Shown: positions 45,195 through 53,401 of the stretch, one piece after another | How positions within the stretch are numbered: position 1 is the first letter of the stretch | Layout: every line of letters starts with the position of its first letter | Assembly: GCA_040285745.1 (NCBI GenBank) | Contig: JAUFOR010000002.1 | Span: forward strand, 1,302,001 to 1,366,000 | DNA from: Barthelona sp. PCE | Taxonomy: Eukaryota; Metamonada: BaSk clade | Length of the DNA stretch: 64,000 nt | Reading direction: 5' to 3' | Notes under the pieces: generated by a model | What the model was told of the DNA's origin: nothing | Databases searched by the model: none | What the model saw: the letters and a program-made list of their open reading frames with translations, nothing else | Translations under genes and position numbers: made by a program

Positions 45195-47132
45195 ATGGAT
45201 CGTGAAGAAACAGTCAGAAACGCGTGGAAAAAACCAGAAGGTCAAAAAACGGGCATTTTTTTGCACAATACACTCACAAAAGAGCAAAACGAACTGATCC
45301 TCACTGAAGAGGGCACCCTCTCTATGTACGTTTGTGGCCCTACAGTCTACAGTTCATCACATCTTGGTCATGCTCGAACTTATCTGGGTTTTGATATTAT
45401 TCGTCGTATTCTTGATGAGTACTTCAACATTGAGGTCCGCCTCGTCATGAACATTACAGACATTGACGATAAGATTATTGATCGAGCAAACGAACAAGAT
45501 TGTCATTTTACAGAGATCTCCCGCCGTTTTGAAGCAGAATTTTTAGAAGACCTGAAGTCATTGAACATCCAAATGCCCGATGTCTTGTGCCGTGTCTCGG
45601 AATACATGCCTCAAGTAATTGATTTGATTGCAAATCTTGAAGATTCTGGATTTGCTTATAAGAGTCTTACTCAGAAGGAGGACGAACCCAACCAGTGCTC
45701 TGTCTACTTTGACACAGTCTCATATGACGAATCAGAGGCAAACGATGGAAATAAGCACAATTACGGAAAGCTTGAACCTAAGAGTGTCTTTGATCAAAGC
45801 AACGCAAAGCGCAACGAAGGAGAGGAGAAGCTGGGTTCGGTTGACAATGAGAAGAGGAATAAGTTTGACTTTGCTCTCTGGAAGGCTTCCAAACCAAACG
45901 AACCATATTGGGATTCTCCTTGGGGCAAGGGTAGACCTGGATGGCACTCCGAGTGTGTGGCCATGTCAATGTACTTCTTCGGTGATACTCTAACAATCCA
46001 CGGTGGTGGTATGGACTTGAAGTTCCCACACCATGATAATGAGATCGCCCAGGCGGAGTGCGTCAGCGGATGTCCTCAATGGGTAGACTACTTCATGCAC
46101 ACCGGAACCTTGCGCATCGAACAGGTGCAGGATGATGGAACAGTCGTTGAGGAGAAGATGTCGAAGTCTCTAAACAATTTCTGGACGGTACGCGATTGCT
46201 TGGATGCATATACACCCCGCCAGGTGCGTATGTTGTTCCTCAGCCACCCCTGGAACAAACCTCTCACATACGGAATGAGTATGATGGAACCCGCCATTGC
46301 TACAGATAAGCAATTCAACGAATTCTTCCACATGGCAAAGACTCTCGATAGGGAGAGCAAGTCCAGCGATGAGCAGTGCTGGTTTGAGGCCGAGCTTGAG
46401 CTCCGTGAAGTACTCAAGACCACACGTCAGAAGGTTGATGGTTTCCTGAGAAGTAACTTCCAAACCGGCCCCGCGGTCAGGTTGCTTTCAAATCTGGTTA
46501 CAGCCACGAACAAGTACCGTACAGCCAATACCCCACGTAACTTATTGGTGCAGCGCATTGCCGCTTACGTACGTAAAATGCTCTCTGTTTTCGGATTGTC
46601 TTACGAGAGCAAGCAAACTGATGATTCAAAGCTCGAGGCACTCATTGACGTTGTTGGCAAGTTCCGCGAGGAGGTGCGCCATATTGCACGTTCTGATAAG
46701 ATTGGTTCTCTTTTGGCTTTGTGTGATCGCGTACGCGATGAGCAGTTCATTGACCTGGGAATTCGCTTCGAGGATACCGCTGATGGCTTCATGTGGAAGC
46801 TGGAGGACCCAGAAGTGCTCAAGAAGGAAAGAGAGACTGCAAAGTTGATGCAAGAACAGCAAAAGAAGAAGAAGGAGGCGGCAAAGCTTAAGCGTCTTCA
46901 GAAGGAGCTTGAAGAGCTGCAAATCGGTGCCAAGGACCCCCTAGTTGCACTTCATTCTGACGAATATGGCTCTTATGATGAAGAAGGAATTCCTCTTACA
47001 ATGGCCGATGGTGAGCCAGTTAAGAAGAAGAAGCTGAAGAAGTTGAAGAAGCACATGGCTCGCCACCTGCGTTTGCACCAACGCTACTTGCAGTATATTG
47101 CTGAGCACGGTCAGCTTCCAGTTGTTGAGTAA
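45195..47132 (+). CDS. Cysteinyl-tRNA synthetase
   Basis: The 645-residue class I synthetase charges tRNA-Cys. Visible motifs are YVCGPTVY (Zn/Cys site), HLGHARTYL (HIGH motif), 'GGGMDLKFPHHDNEIAQAEC' (Zn-binding and active-site segment) and KMSKSLNNF (KMSKS). An acidic-basic insert lies at about 185-230. The C-terminus has the eukaryotic Lys-rich extension ('EPVKKKKLKKLKKHMARH'). The start MDREETVRNAW is chosen over an upstream in-frame ATG at 45150 because the alignable region begins shortly after. No organellar presequence is apparent, so this is likely the cytosolic enzyme. Confidence 0.97.
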   Translation: MDREETVRNAWKKPEGQKTGIFLHNTLTKEQNELILTEEGTLSMYVCGPTVYSSSHLGHARTYLGFDIIRRILDEYFNIEVRLVMNITDIDDKIIDRANEQDCHFTEISRRFEAEFLEDLKSLNIQMPDVLCRVSEYMPQVIDLIANLEDSGFAYKSLTQKEDEPNQCSVYFDTVSYDESEANDGNKHNYGKLEPKSVFDQSNAKRNEGEEKLGSVDNEKRNKFDFALWKASKPNEPYWDSPWGKGRPGWHSECVAMSMYFFGDTLTIHGGGMDLKFPHHDNEIAQAECVSGCPQWVDYFMHTGTLRIEQVQDDGTVVEEKMSKSLNNFWTVRDCLDAYTPRQVRMLFLSHPWNKPLTYGMSMMEPAIATDKQFNEFFHMAKTLDRESKSSDEQCWFEAELELREVLKTTRQKVDGFLRSNFQTGPAVRLLSNLVTATNKYRTANTPRNLLVQRIAAYVRKMLSVFGLSYESKQTDDSKLEALIDVVGKFREEVRHIARSDKIGSLLALCDRVRDEQFIDLGIRFEDTADGFMWKLEDPEVLKKERETAKLMQEQQKKKKEAAKLKRLQKELEELQIGAKDPLVALHSDEYGSYDEEGIPLTMADGEPVKKKKLKKLKKHMARHLRLHQRYLQYIAEHGQLPVVE

Positions 47133-47395
47133 ATTTTTTGTTGTATTGGTATTTCTAATATTTATCAGCCGTTCTGGGATGTCGTGGAGGACGTGTTTCA
47201 TGTCAGGTGCTTGAAAGATGGAATTAGATGAAATGGGATTGTTACCCCGGTTCTGTTCTTTGATATACTTCGGAAAAATGCTTTCCTCTCCAGGTATCTG
47301 CAGGTGAAACAGCCTCAAAATCACCAAAATAAACATATATGCAGCGGATAAATGGAGTGGTACAACTATTCTTTCCCTTTCCAAGCTCATCACTG

Positions 47396-49915
47396 ATGAG
47401 CAAAATGCAAGATGGGTCCAAGAAACGTGGGAACAATTTCACTATTGCTGTGCGGTATGTTAACAAAGCGATTTTTTATTGTTGCATTTTGTTTGTGCGG
47501 CATTGATAAAATCATGCTTAAAACCGTTAAAAAGCGATACTAACCTTTAGACTTAGGCCAGAAAATGAAATTGAACGTTCTGGGTCATACCGCAGAATAA
47601 CTAGTGTTCTAGATCAGCATGTTCTTTGTTTTGATCCTGAAGATCGCCGCACCAAGCACAAGGGTCCCTTTTCCAGGAGAGCAAAAGATTTAAAATTTGC
47701 GTTTGATCGTGTTTTTGACGAAGTAGCTGCTCAACATGAGGTTTATGAACACACAGCCAAACCACTTATTAAGCATGTTGTCAACGGGTTTAACGCCACT
47801 GTTTTTTGTTATGGTGCAACAGGTAGTGGTAAAACACATACCATGGTTGGTAATGAAAATGCCGGTCCAGGTGTGATGATGTTGACAATGATTGATTTAT
47901 TTAAAACGATAGAGGAGCTCAAGGATGAAGCTCATTTCAGAGTCACGCTCAGTTATCTTGAAATATACAATGAGGTAATTAAAGATTTGCTAAATCCGGC
48001 GCATGATAACTGTGACATACGTGAAGACCCAGAAAAAGGAATATGTGTCTCGGATTTAACCGCTTATGAACTGGAGAGCGCTGATATGATGGTGCAGTAT
48101 CTCAAAAAGGGAAATAGTAACAGGTCAATTTCACCGACAGAAGCCAACGCTGTTTCTTCAAGGTCACACGCAGTGCTACAGGTGCTCATTGAGCGAACAG
48201 AGGTGGCTTCAAGCGAATCAACACAGAAGAGGTATAGTAAGCTCAGCCTGGTAGATTTGGCAGGGTCTGAACGTGCTGCACGCACAAAGAACAGAGGACA
48301 GCGTTTGGTCGAAGGTGGAAACATCAACCGTTCGCTGCTGGCACTGTCTAACTGTATCAATGCACTTGCGCGTCGTGGAAAGAAGAAATCTGTGCACGTT
48401 CCGTACAGAAACAGCAAGCTGACCCGTCTGCTCAAGGACTCGCTCGGTGGAAACACACTGACATGTATGATTGCGAACATTTCTCCATCTAGCTACTCAT
48501 ACGATGATACGCACAATACTCTGCAATATGCAAACAAGGCAAAGAACATCAGGGTTAAGATCAAGCAGAATATTAAAGGAGTCAAGTTCCATGTTTCAAA
48601 GTACAAACAGGTTATCGCAGAGCAGAAACAGCAGATTAGAACGTTAAAACAGCAAGTTAATGAGTTAAAAACAGAGGTAGAGCAGTTGAGGAGCAACCAG
48701 ATCATATCTGTAGGGCAACAGTTTGAAAACACGACAACAGTTGGCGAATACAACAAGCAGCGAAAGGAAATCTTTAATATGATGCACAGCGAGATTAGAA
48801 GATTGATGAGCAAAATGCAGGTTACCAAAGAGAGCCAGTTCAGTGCAAAGGTTCGGTTACAGTCGTTGGCTGAGGATATAAGGGATAAAAAGAGAAGGAT
48901 GTTGCGGTACAGAGATAAAAACCCTCGGGTAAAGCTAGAGGATACACCAGTTAAGTTACACGGCCTTCAAATTCAGATAAGAAATCATGAGGTAGAGCAG
49001 GAGGGACTAAAGAAGTCACAGAAGAAGCTTGAAGCCCAGTACAACGAGTTGACCGCTGAATTTAGTGTTTTACAAGAAGACATTCAAAGGAAGGTGAGTG
49101 ATTCTGATGACAAGGCAAAATTATCAGCCGAGATTGCTTTGCGCGCAACATCTTTAGATCTCGACGAGGCAACACGTATAGCCAGGTTCAACACACAGGA
49201 GTTGCGTATTAAGAGGAAACAGATGAAAGATGCAATGAAGATATTCCCTCAATTGGGCAAACTCATATCACATCAACATCGCTTGCTCACCCGAAATGGT
49301 CTGTCAACGGAGGAGTTGGACAGAGAGTTTGATATTGCTGACCGGATATGTAATGATGCATTTGAGGAAGGTTGGCAGGAGTACGCCTCCAAGTTGTACA
49401 GACAGAGCCCCAGCCATAAACTTCGTTCTCCATCTTTGAAGAGGCATTTGAAGAAGGCTATGCTCGATGAGACTCGCGTTCGCATCCCCCCCAAGGAGGA
49501 AACGTTTGTAATGGAGGAAGAAAAAGTTCAAAAGTCTCTATTCAATAATGAAAAGCAAGTGAAAGAACTTCATGTGAATTTAGATCGCAACACAAGTAGG
49601 AAATCCAGCAATTTGAGCGTTAAAAGTGAATTTGACGACGATTTTAAGGAAGTTCCTCATGCGCCACATCTTGAGCATCGAAAATTGCAGAAGATTGTGA
49701 AACCTGCTAGTCCAGCACCAAGAATGAAGCGCAAGCACAGAATTCCAAAGTCTAAAATGATGCAGCAGCATAAGCCACAAACATTGAACTTGTCTTTAGA
49801 TTCTATTATGAAGGAAGAGAAGCCTATTCAATCTAAATCTTCCAATTATGGTCTCACAACAATGGATAGACGGTTTGCAGATCTGGAGGATTTGTACAAA
49901 AAATTGCAGAAATAA
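47396..49915 (+). CDS. Kinesin-8 family motor (KIF18/KIF19-like), two exons
   Basis: Exon 1 (47396-47454) encodes MSKMQDGSKKRGNNFTIAVR; exon 2 (47551-49915) continues 'LRPENEIERSGSYRR', giving 807 residues. The motor has GATGSGKTHTM (P-loop), NAVSSRSHAVLQV (switch I), LVDLAGSER (switch II) and 'VPYRNSKLTRLLKDSLGG'. 'PGVMMLTMIDLFKTIEE', 'SPTEANAVSSRSHAVL' and the 'FHVSKYKQVIAEQ' neck match kinesin-8. Kinesin-8s are plus-end motors that shorten microtubules in spindles (KIF18) and cilia (KIF19). A coiled-coil tail follows. The splice restores beta-strand 1 of the motor (AVRLRP), which the unspliced frame lacks. Confidence 0.9.
47455..47550 (+). other. 96-bp spliceosomal intron in kinesin-8 gene
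   Basis: The intron begins GTATGT and ends with TACTAACCTTTAG: a perfect TACTAAC branch-point sequence with the AG only 6 bases after it. It splits an Arg codon, and removal restores the conserved 'VRxRP' strand. Confidence 0.92.
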
Positions 49916-49916
49916 A
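49911..49916 (+). terminator. Poly(A) signal overlapping kinesin-8 stop codon
   Basis: AATAAA contains the stop TAA (49913-49915); the next gene's ATG follows 29 bp later. Confidence 0.5.
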
Positions 49917-49944
49917 TGGTTTTACTTTTTATCTCCTTTCTAGA

Positions 49945-51333
49945 ATGCCATATGAAGAAAGCGATTCTGATGAAGATTTTTATGATCCTCCGCCGCTCTC
50001 AGCTATGACAGAAACAACGATGCCAGCGCACTTTGTGAACTCGGGCAAATTGGAAAAAGCATCGTTACGGGCAACAACGTCAGTTATGCAGACAGGGGCC
50101 AGCGTAGGGCGCAACGTGCGTATCGAGGAACTTCAGGAAGAAGTTGCAGAGTTAAAGAACAGGTTGTTTGCTGTTACAAATGCAGACAATCTGCCTAGAG
50201 GATCGATAGAACAGCAAATAGCACGTTTAGTGCGAGAGAACAGATCTTTGCGCCAGAATTTGGAGAAGGAGCGTTTAGAAAAGCATAAATATATGACAGA
50301 ATTGAATACTACATCAAGAGCGCCTGTTACTGCCTCAACAAACCGTTCAACTCGCCGTAAGCAGATCACAGATGAATCTACACTTGATGAAAGATACGAA
50401 AATGTCAAGAGAGATCTGCATGATAGGAAGAAACAACTTGACGCATTAGTCGACAAGATGGGTGCGGTAACACTGGAGAACACGACGCTAAAGCGGGAGA
50501 GCAACCGTCTCGTGATGCTTCTGAAGCGGGAGGTTGGAGAAGAGCAGGCAGTTGAGCTTATGTCCAACCCCAATCACGATTCGCAGTGGACTGGAAGAGC
50601 TCAGAAGATACAGCTGTTGAAGGAGAAACTAAAGCGCATGAGCGGAAACCCTCAGACCAGTAGAGGCCATCGCACAGTGCAGAAGGTGCAGAGCGCCAGG
50701 TCAAGCACAATGAGGGATCTGGAAAACGAACTAAGCGAGACAACTGAGCAGTTGGCTAAGGCGACTCAGCGTGCACGTGCTCGCAAGGCACGTATTGATG
50801 TACTTGAGAAGGATTTATCAAAGGTTCGTGCAGATATTCAATTACTTCTTAAGAAGAGCCAGAACGATTCGATGTTGATACAAAAACTACAGGAAATGAA
50901 TCCTAACGAGAGTGAGATGCACGTGGCTACACTCCTGACAAAGATACAAGATATGGAGGAAGAAAAGGCAGAGCTACAGATTGCAGCTAGAACAACTGTT
51001 GGTAATGCAAGTCATGATCCTTCGTATGAGGCACTGATGGCTGAGATGTCCGCCCTGCATAGGGTTATAGGCCAACAGAACGCAACACTATATGCATATG
51101 AAGTTGCTGGTGTTCCTTCAACGTCCAACATATTAGGTGAGTGGCAGAACAGGTTTGCTGAGCTGCAAGCTGGGTTTGACGAACAGAGAGCGCGAATTGC
51201 ACTTGTCTCTCAGAGTAGCAATAGTGGAAGTGGAAGTAACGATCATTCATATAAAGAAGAGTATGAGGACCTGTTGGATGAATACAATCATTTATTAATG
51301 CAGGCAGAGATGGCCGGGGTGCGGTTGGGCTAA
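49945..51333 (+). CDS. CCDC13: CCDC13-like coiled-coil protein
   Basis: The 462-residue protein has an acidic N-terminus, several coiled-coil blocks and a central 'LVMLLKREVGEEQAVELM' followed by 'QWTGRAQKIQLLKEKLKRM'. That pairing resembles the 'REVGEE...WRGRAQQI' core I recall for CCDC13, a centriolar-satellite and basal-body protein needed for ciliogenesis in mammals. The rest is weakly conserved helical sequence ending in an acidic segment. It starts 29 bp after the kinesin-8 stop on the same strand, directly after a pyrimidine-rich TTTATCTCCTTTCTAG run. Orthology is moderate. Confidence 0.6.
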   Translation: MPYEESDSDEDFYDPPPLSAMTETTMPAHFVNSGKLEKASLRATTSVMQTGASVGRNVRIEELQEEVAELKNRLFAVTNADNLPRGSIEQQIARLVRENRSLRQNLEKERLEKHKYMTELNTTSRAPVTASTNRSTRRKQITDESTLDERYENVKRDLHDRKKQLDALVDKMGAVTLENTTLKRESNRLVMLLKREVGEEQAVELMSNPNHDSQWTGRAQKIQLLKEKLKRMSGNPQTSRGHRTVQKVQSARSSTMRDLENELSETTEQLAKATQRARARKARIDVLEKDLSKVRADIQLLLKKSQNDSMLIQKLQEMNPNESEMHVATLLTKIQDMEEEKAELQIAARTTVGNASHDPSYEALMAEMSALHRVIGQQNATLYAYEVAGVPSTSNILGEWQNRFAELQAGFDEQRARIALVSQSSNSGSGSNDHSYKEEYEDLLDEYNHLLMQAEMAGVRLG

Positions 51334-51501
51334 GAAGTGTAAATCAAGAATTTAATAATTTTTAGGATTTTTGTGCTGTATAATCTAAGCTCATTCATTT
51401 TGTTCAGGTTCACATTGTATTAAACATCAAAATATCATACGATAAAAATAATTCTGTGAAACCCTGCACATCCTCCACCAAATATCAATGTTATATTTAC
51501 A

Positions 51502-51930
51502 TCACTCACCATGGATAGTTGCGATAATACGACGCGAACCTCCATGGTCTCTATGTTCACATAGATATAAACCCTGCCAGACACCTAAATTAAGCCTTCC
51601 ATCGGTGATTGGTATTGTAATTTGGTTCCCCAGTATCACTGATTTGCAATGAGACGTGCAGTCATCCGGGCCTTCGTATGTGTGTGTAGGGCTGAATGTA
51701 TCTGGACATTCAGGCACTATTTCGTTCATATATTGTTCTAAATCATCACGTACACTTGGATCTGCATTCTCGTTGATCGCCAGCGATGCTGATGTGTGTT
51801 GCAAGAACAGATGTAGCAATCCTATCCTCACATCCTCAATATCATTTGCTATTTTGCGTATAACTTCATTAGTAATTATTGAAAAACCTCTGGATTTAGG
51901 TTTTAAGGCAATTTCCCTCTGTTTCCACAT
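51502..51930 (-). CDS. YjbQ/UPF0047 family protein
   Basis: From the ATG at 51930 the protein is 142 residues, the usual family size. Signature elements are 'LFLQHTSASLAINENADPSVRDDL', 'HCKSVILGNQITIPITDGRLNLGVWQGLYLCEHRD', and the closing 'RRIIATIHGE'. The conserved His and Asp of 'QHTSAS...ENADPSV' and 'GxWQGxYLxEHR' are all present. Bacterial YjbQ has thiamin-phosphate-synthase side activity, but the true cellular role is unsettled. The frame extends upstream without an ATG. It lies only 30 bp downstream of LAS1 on the same strand. Confidence 0.9.
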   Translation of the reverse strand: MWKQREIALKPKSRGFSIITNEVIRKIANDIEDVRIGLLHLFLQHTSASLAINENADPSVRDDLEQYMNEIVPECPDTFSPTHTYEGPDDCTSHCKSVILGNQITIPITDGRLNLGVWQGLYLCEHRDHGGSRRIIATIHGE

Positions 51931-51959
51931 ATGAAAAAGGTACAAAATCACGTAGCATG

Positions 51960-51965
51960 TTTATT
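51960..51965 (-). terminator. Poly(A) signal overlapping LAS1-like stop codon
   Basis: AATAAA on the minus strand contains the TAA stop; the next ATG is about 30 bp downstream. Confidence 0.5.
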
Positions 51966-53355
51966 TTCTTTTAATGATTGATAGAAGACTTAATCCACTC
52001 TCCATCATCGACATAGCATCCTCCTCATCACTTTCATCACTGGGTTCATTAATAGAATTGAAATCAAACTCCACTTCTCCTTCACCATCTTCATTTTCAA
52101 GCTCTTCCATACTGTGCTCTTCAATACTCTCATCAACAACATCTGAGATCTCAACAGTTTCAACTTTGCGTTTCAATTGATGTATCACCTTTAATAAATC
52201 ACCGTTATGATGACGTTTCAAGTAAATATTCTTTTTTTCCCTAAATATTGAACCTATCCCACAATATCCTGGTAATTCAACAAAACGGGCTCTTTTTCCA
52301 TATAGAATATGATCTTCAATCTTAATATCATCATCTCTTACATCGTCATCTAGTTTTGCTTCTATCATCAGATCATGCAGCATCCTAAACTTCCTCCTGA
52401 GCTGCTTTGGGATCTCAGAGGCCGTGAAGTGACGGAAAACAAGTGCATTAGGTTGACTTAACAACTTCAGCATTATGGATATGTGTTTGTTACTCACAAC
52501 ATCTCTCCTGAAGTCGTAATGCTTCTTGCACTTTCCGCACGTGCATATTGGGTCGCCGTTCATGACGTAGCCCTTGATCATGTGTATTAAAGTCTTGTTC
52601 TGTGAATTAGTATCAATGAATTGCTTAGAAAGCTGCTCAAAAAAGATTAGCATAATTGGTGCATCGATAAGTGTCTTTAACTGCTGCATGATGTACATTG
52701 TATTGTACTTTAGGAGCCTGGGGCACATTATCTTGCTTTTTTTCATCAAAAAACGAACCATATATGGAATCACAAACTCAATTAATGTTGAGTGTGTTAT
52801 AAAAGGCCTGATCATTTCAATAACAAGGTCGATTTTGTCAGGTCTGTGCCTCACAATGAGCCCACATAAGAGATTAATTGGATCCTTGAGAGAAGTAAAC
52901 ATTTTGAGAATGTGCATAAATTGGGGAATCCAGAACGCATCTAGAATCCACCTGAACCCCTCGTAGATACACTGTTCGAGCAATATAAACTGGGGAAAAC
53001 TACTGTGTGAGATTGCATGTCGTACATCAACGAAATAACTAGGCATTGTTGTAGTTCTGATGTTCTGGGCAACAGAAGTGTTCTCCTCGACATCAGAAAC
53101 AAGGTTAACAAGTCTCATAATAGCAGCGCTATACATCATACGTCTTGCAAACTCACTGACGTCCCTCTTTGCCCGATCGTACTTAATGCACTCCAATAGA
53201 GCTGCGGTGGCCTCAATATACCCAGGGCATGCTTTTGAACGTGCCCAAACTGTTAGTTTCTCAGAAACTGTGATGCTTTGTTCCTCAGACTCAATAATTT
53301 GTGAAAAAACATCGATCCACTCATACGTGGACGCCCACGGAACACTCTCAATCAT
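51961..53355 (-). CDS. LAS1: LAS1-like pre-rRNA endoribonuclease
   Basis: The 464-residue protein has an N-terminal HEPN-type domain (about 1-160) with the LAS1 signatures: 'VWARSKACPGYIEATAALLE', 'AAIMRLVNLVSDVEE' and 'MPSYFVDVRHAISHSSFPQ'. RHAISH provides the RxxxxH catalytic motif. LAS1 cuts ITS2 of the large pre-rRNA, working with the kinase Grc3. The C-terminal part is helical and ends in a long acidic tail typical of nucleolar proteins. A cluster 'CTCGKCKKHYDF' around residue 285 could bind metal. It shares a 46-bp divergent promoter with MCM2. Confidence 0.82.
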   Translation of the reverse strand: MIESVPWASTYEWIDVFSQIIESEEQSITVSEKLTVWARSKACPGYIEATAALLECIKYDRAKRDVSEFARRMMYSAAIMRLVNLVSDVEENTSVAQNIRTTTMPSYFVDVRHAISHSSFPQFILLEQCIYEGFRWILDAFWIPQFMHILKMFTSLKDPINLLCGLIVRHRPDKIDLVIEMIRPFITHSTLIEFVIPYMVRFLMKKSKIMCPRLLKYNTMYIMQQLKTLIDAPIMLIFFEQLSKQFIDTNSQNKTLIHMIKGYVMNGDPICTCGKCKKHYDFRRDVVSNKHISIMLKLLSQPNALVFRHFTASEIPKQLRRKFRMLHDLMIEAKLDDDVRDDDIKIEDHILYGKRARFVELPGYCGIGSIFREKKNIYLKRHHNGDLLKVIHQLKRKVETVEISDVVDESIEEHSMEELENEDGEGEVEFDFNSINEPSDESDEEDAMSMMESGLSLLSIIKRK

Positions 53356-53401
53356 AGTACCGTGTGTAGAAAGGTGTTAATATAATTAACACCATTTTCA
53401 C
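53356..53401. promoter_or_regulatory. 46-bp divergent promoter, LAS1 / MCM2, with palindrome
   Basis: The two start codons are only 46 bp apart. Nearly half of the spacer is the inverted repeat at 53373-53393. Core promoter elements must fit in this space or lie inside the coding regions. Confidence 0.6.
53373..53393. repeat. Perfect inverted repeat with 9-bp arms between LAS1 and MCM2
   Basis: Arms GGTGTTAAT and ATTAACACC flank a 3-bp ATA centre. The site ends 8 bp before the MCM2 ATG and begins 17 bp from the LAS1 ATG. A dimeric regulator site is the simplest reading. Confidence 0.8.

Noticed and set aside
46941-47393. 150-codon minus-strand ORF across the CysRS end and the kinesin spacer
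   Set aside because: Half of it is antisense to CysRS and the remainder shows no domain.
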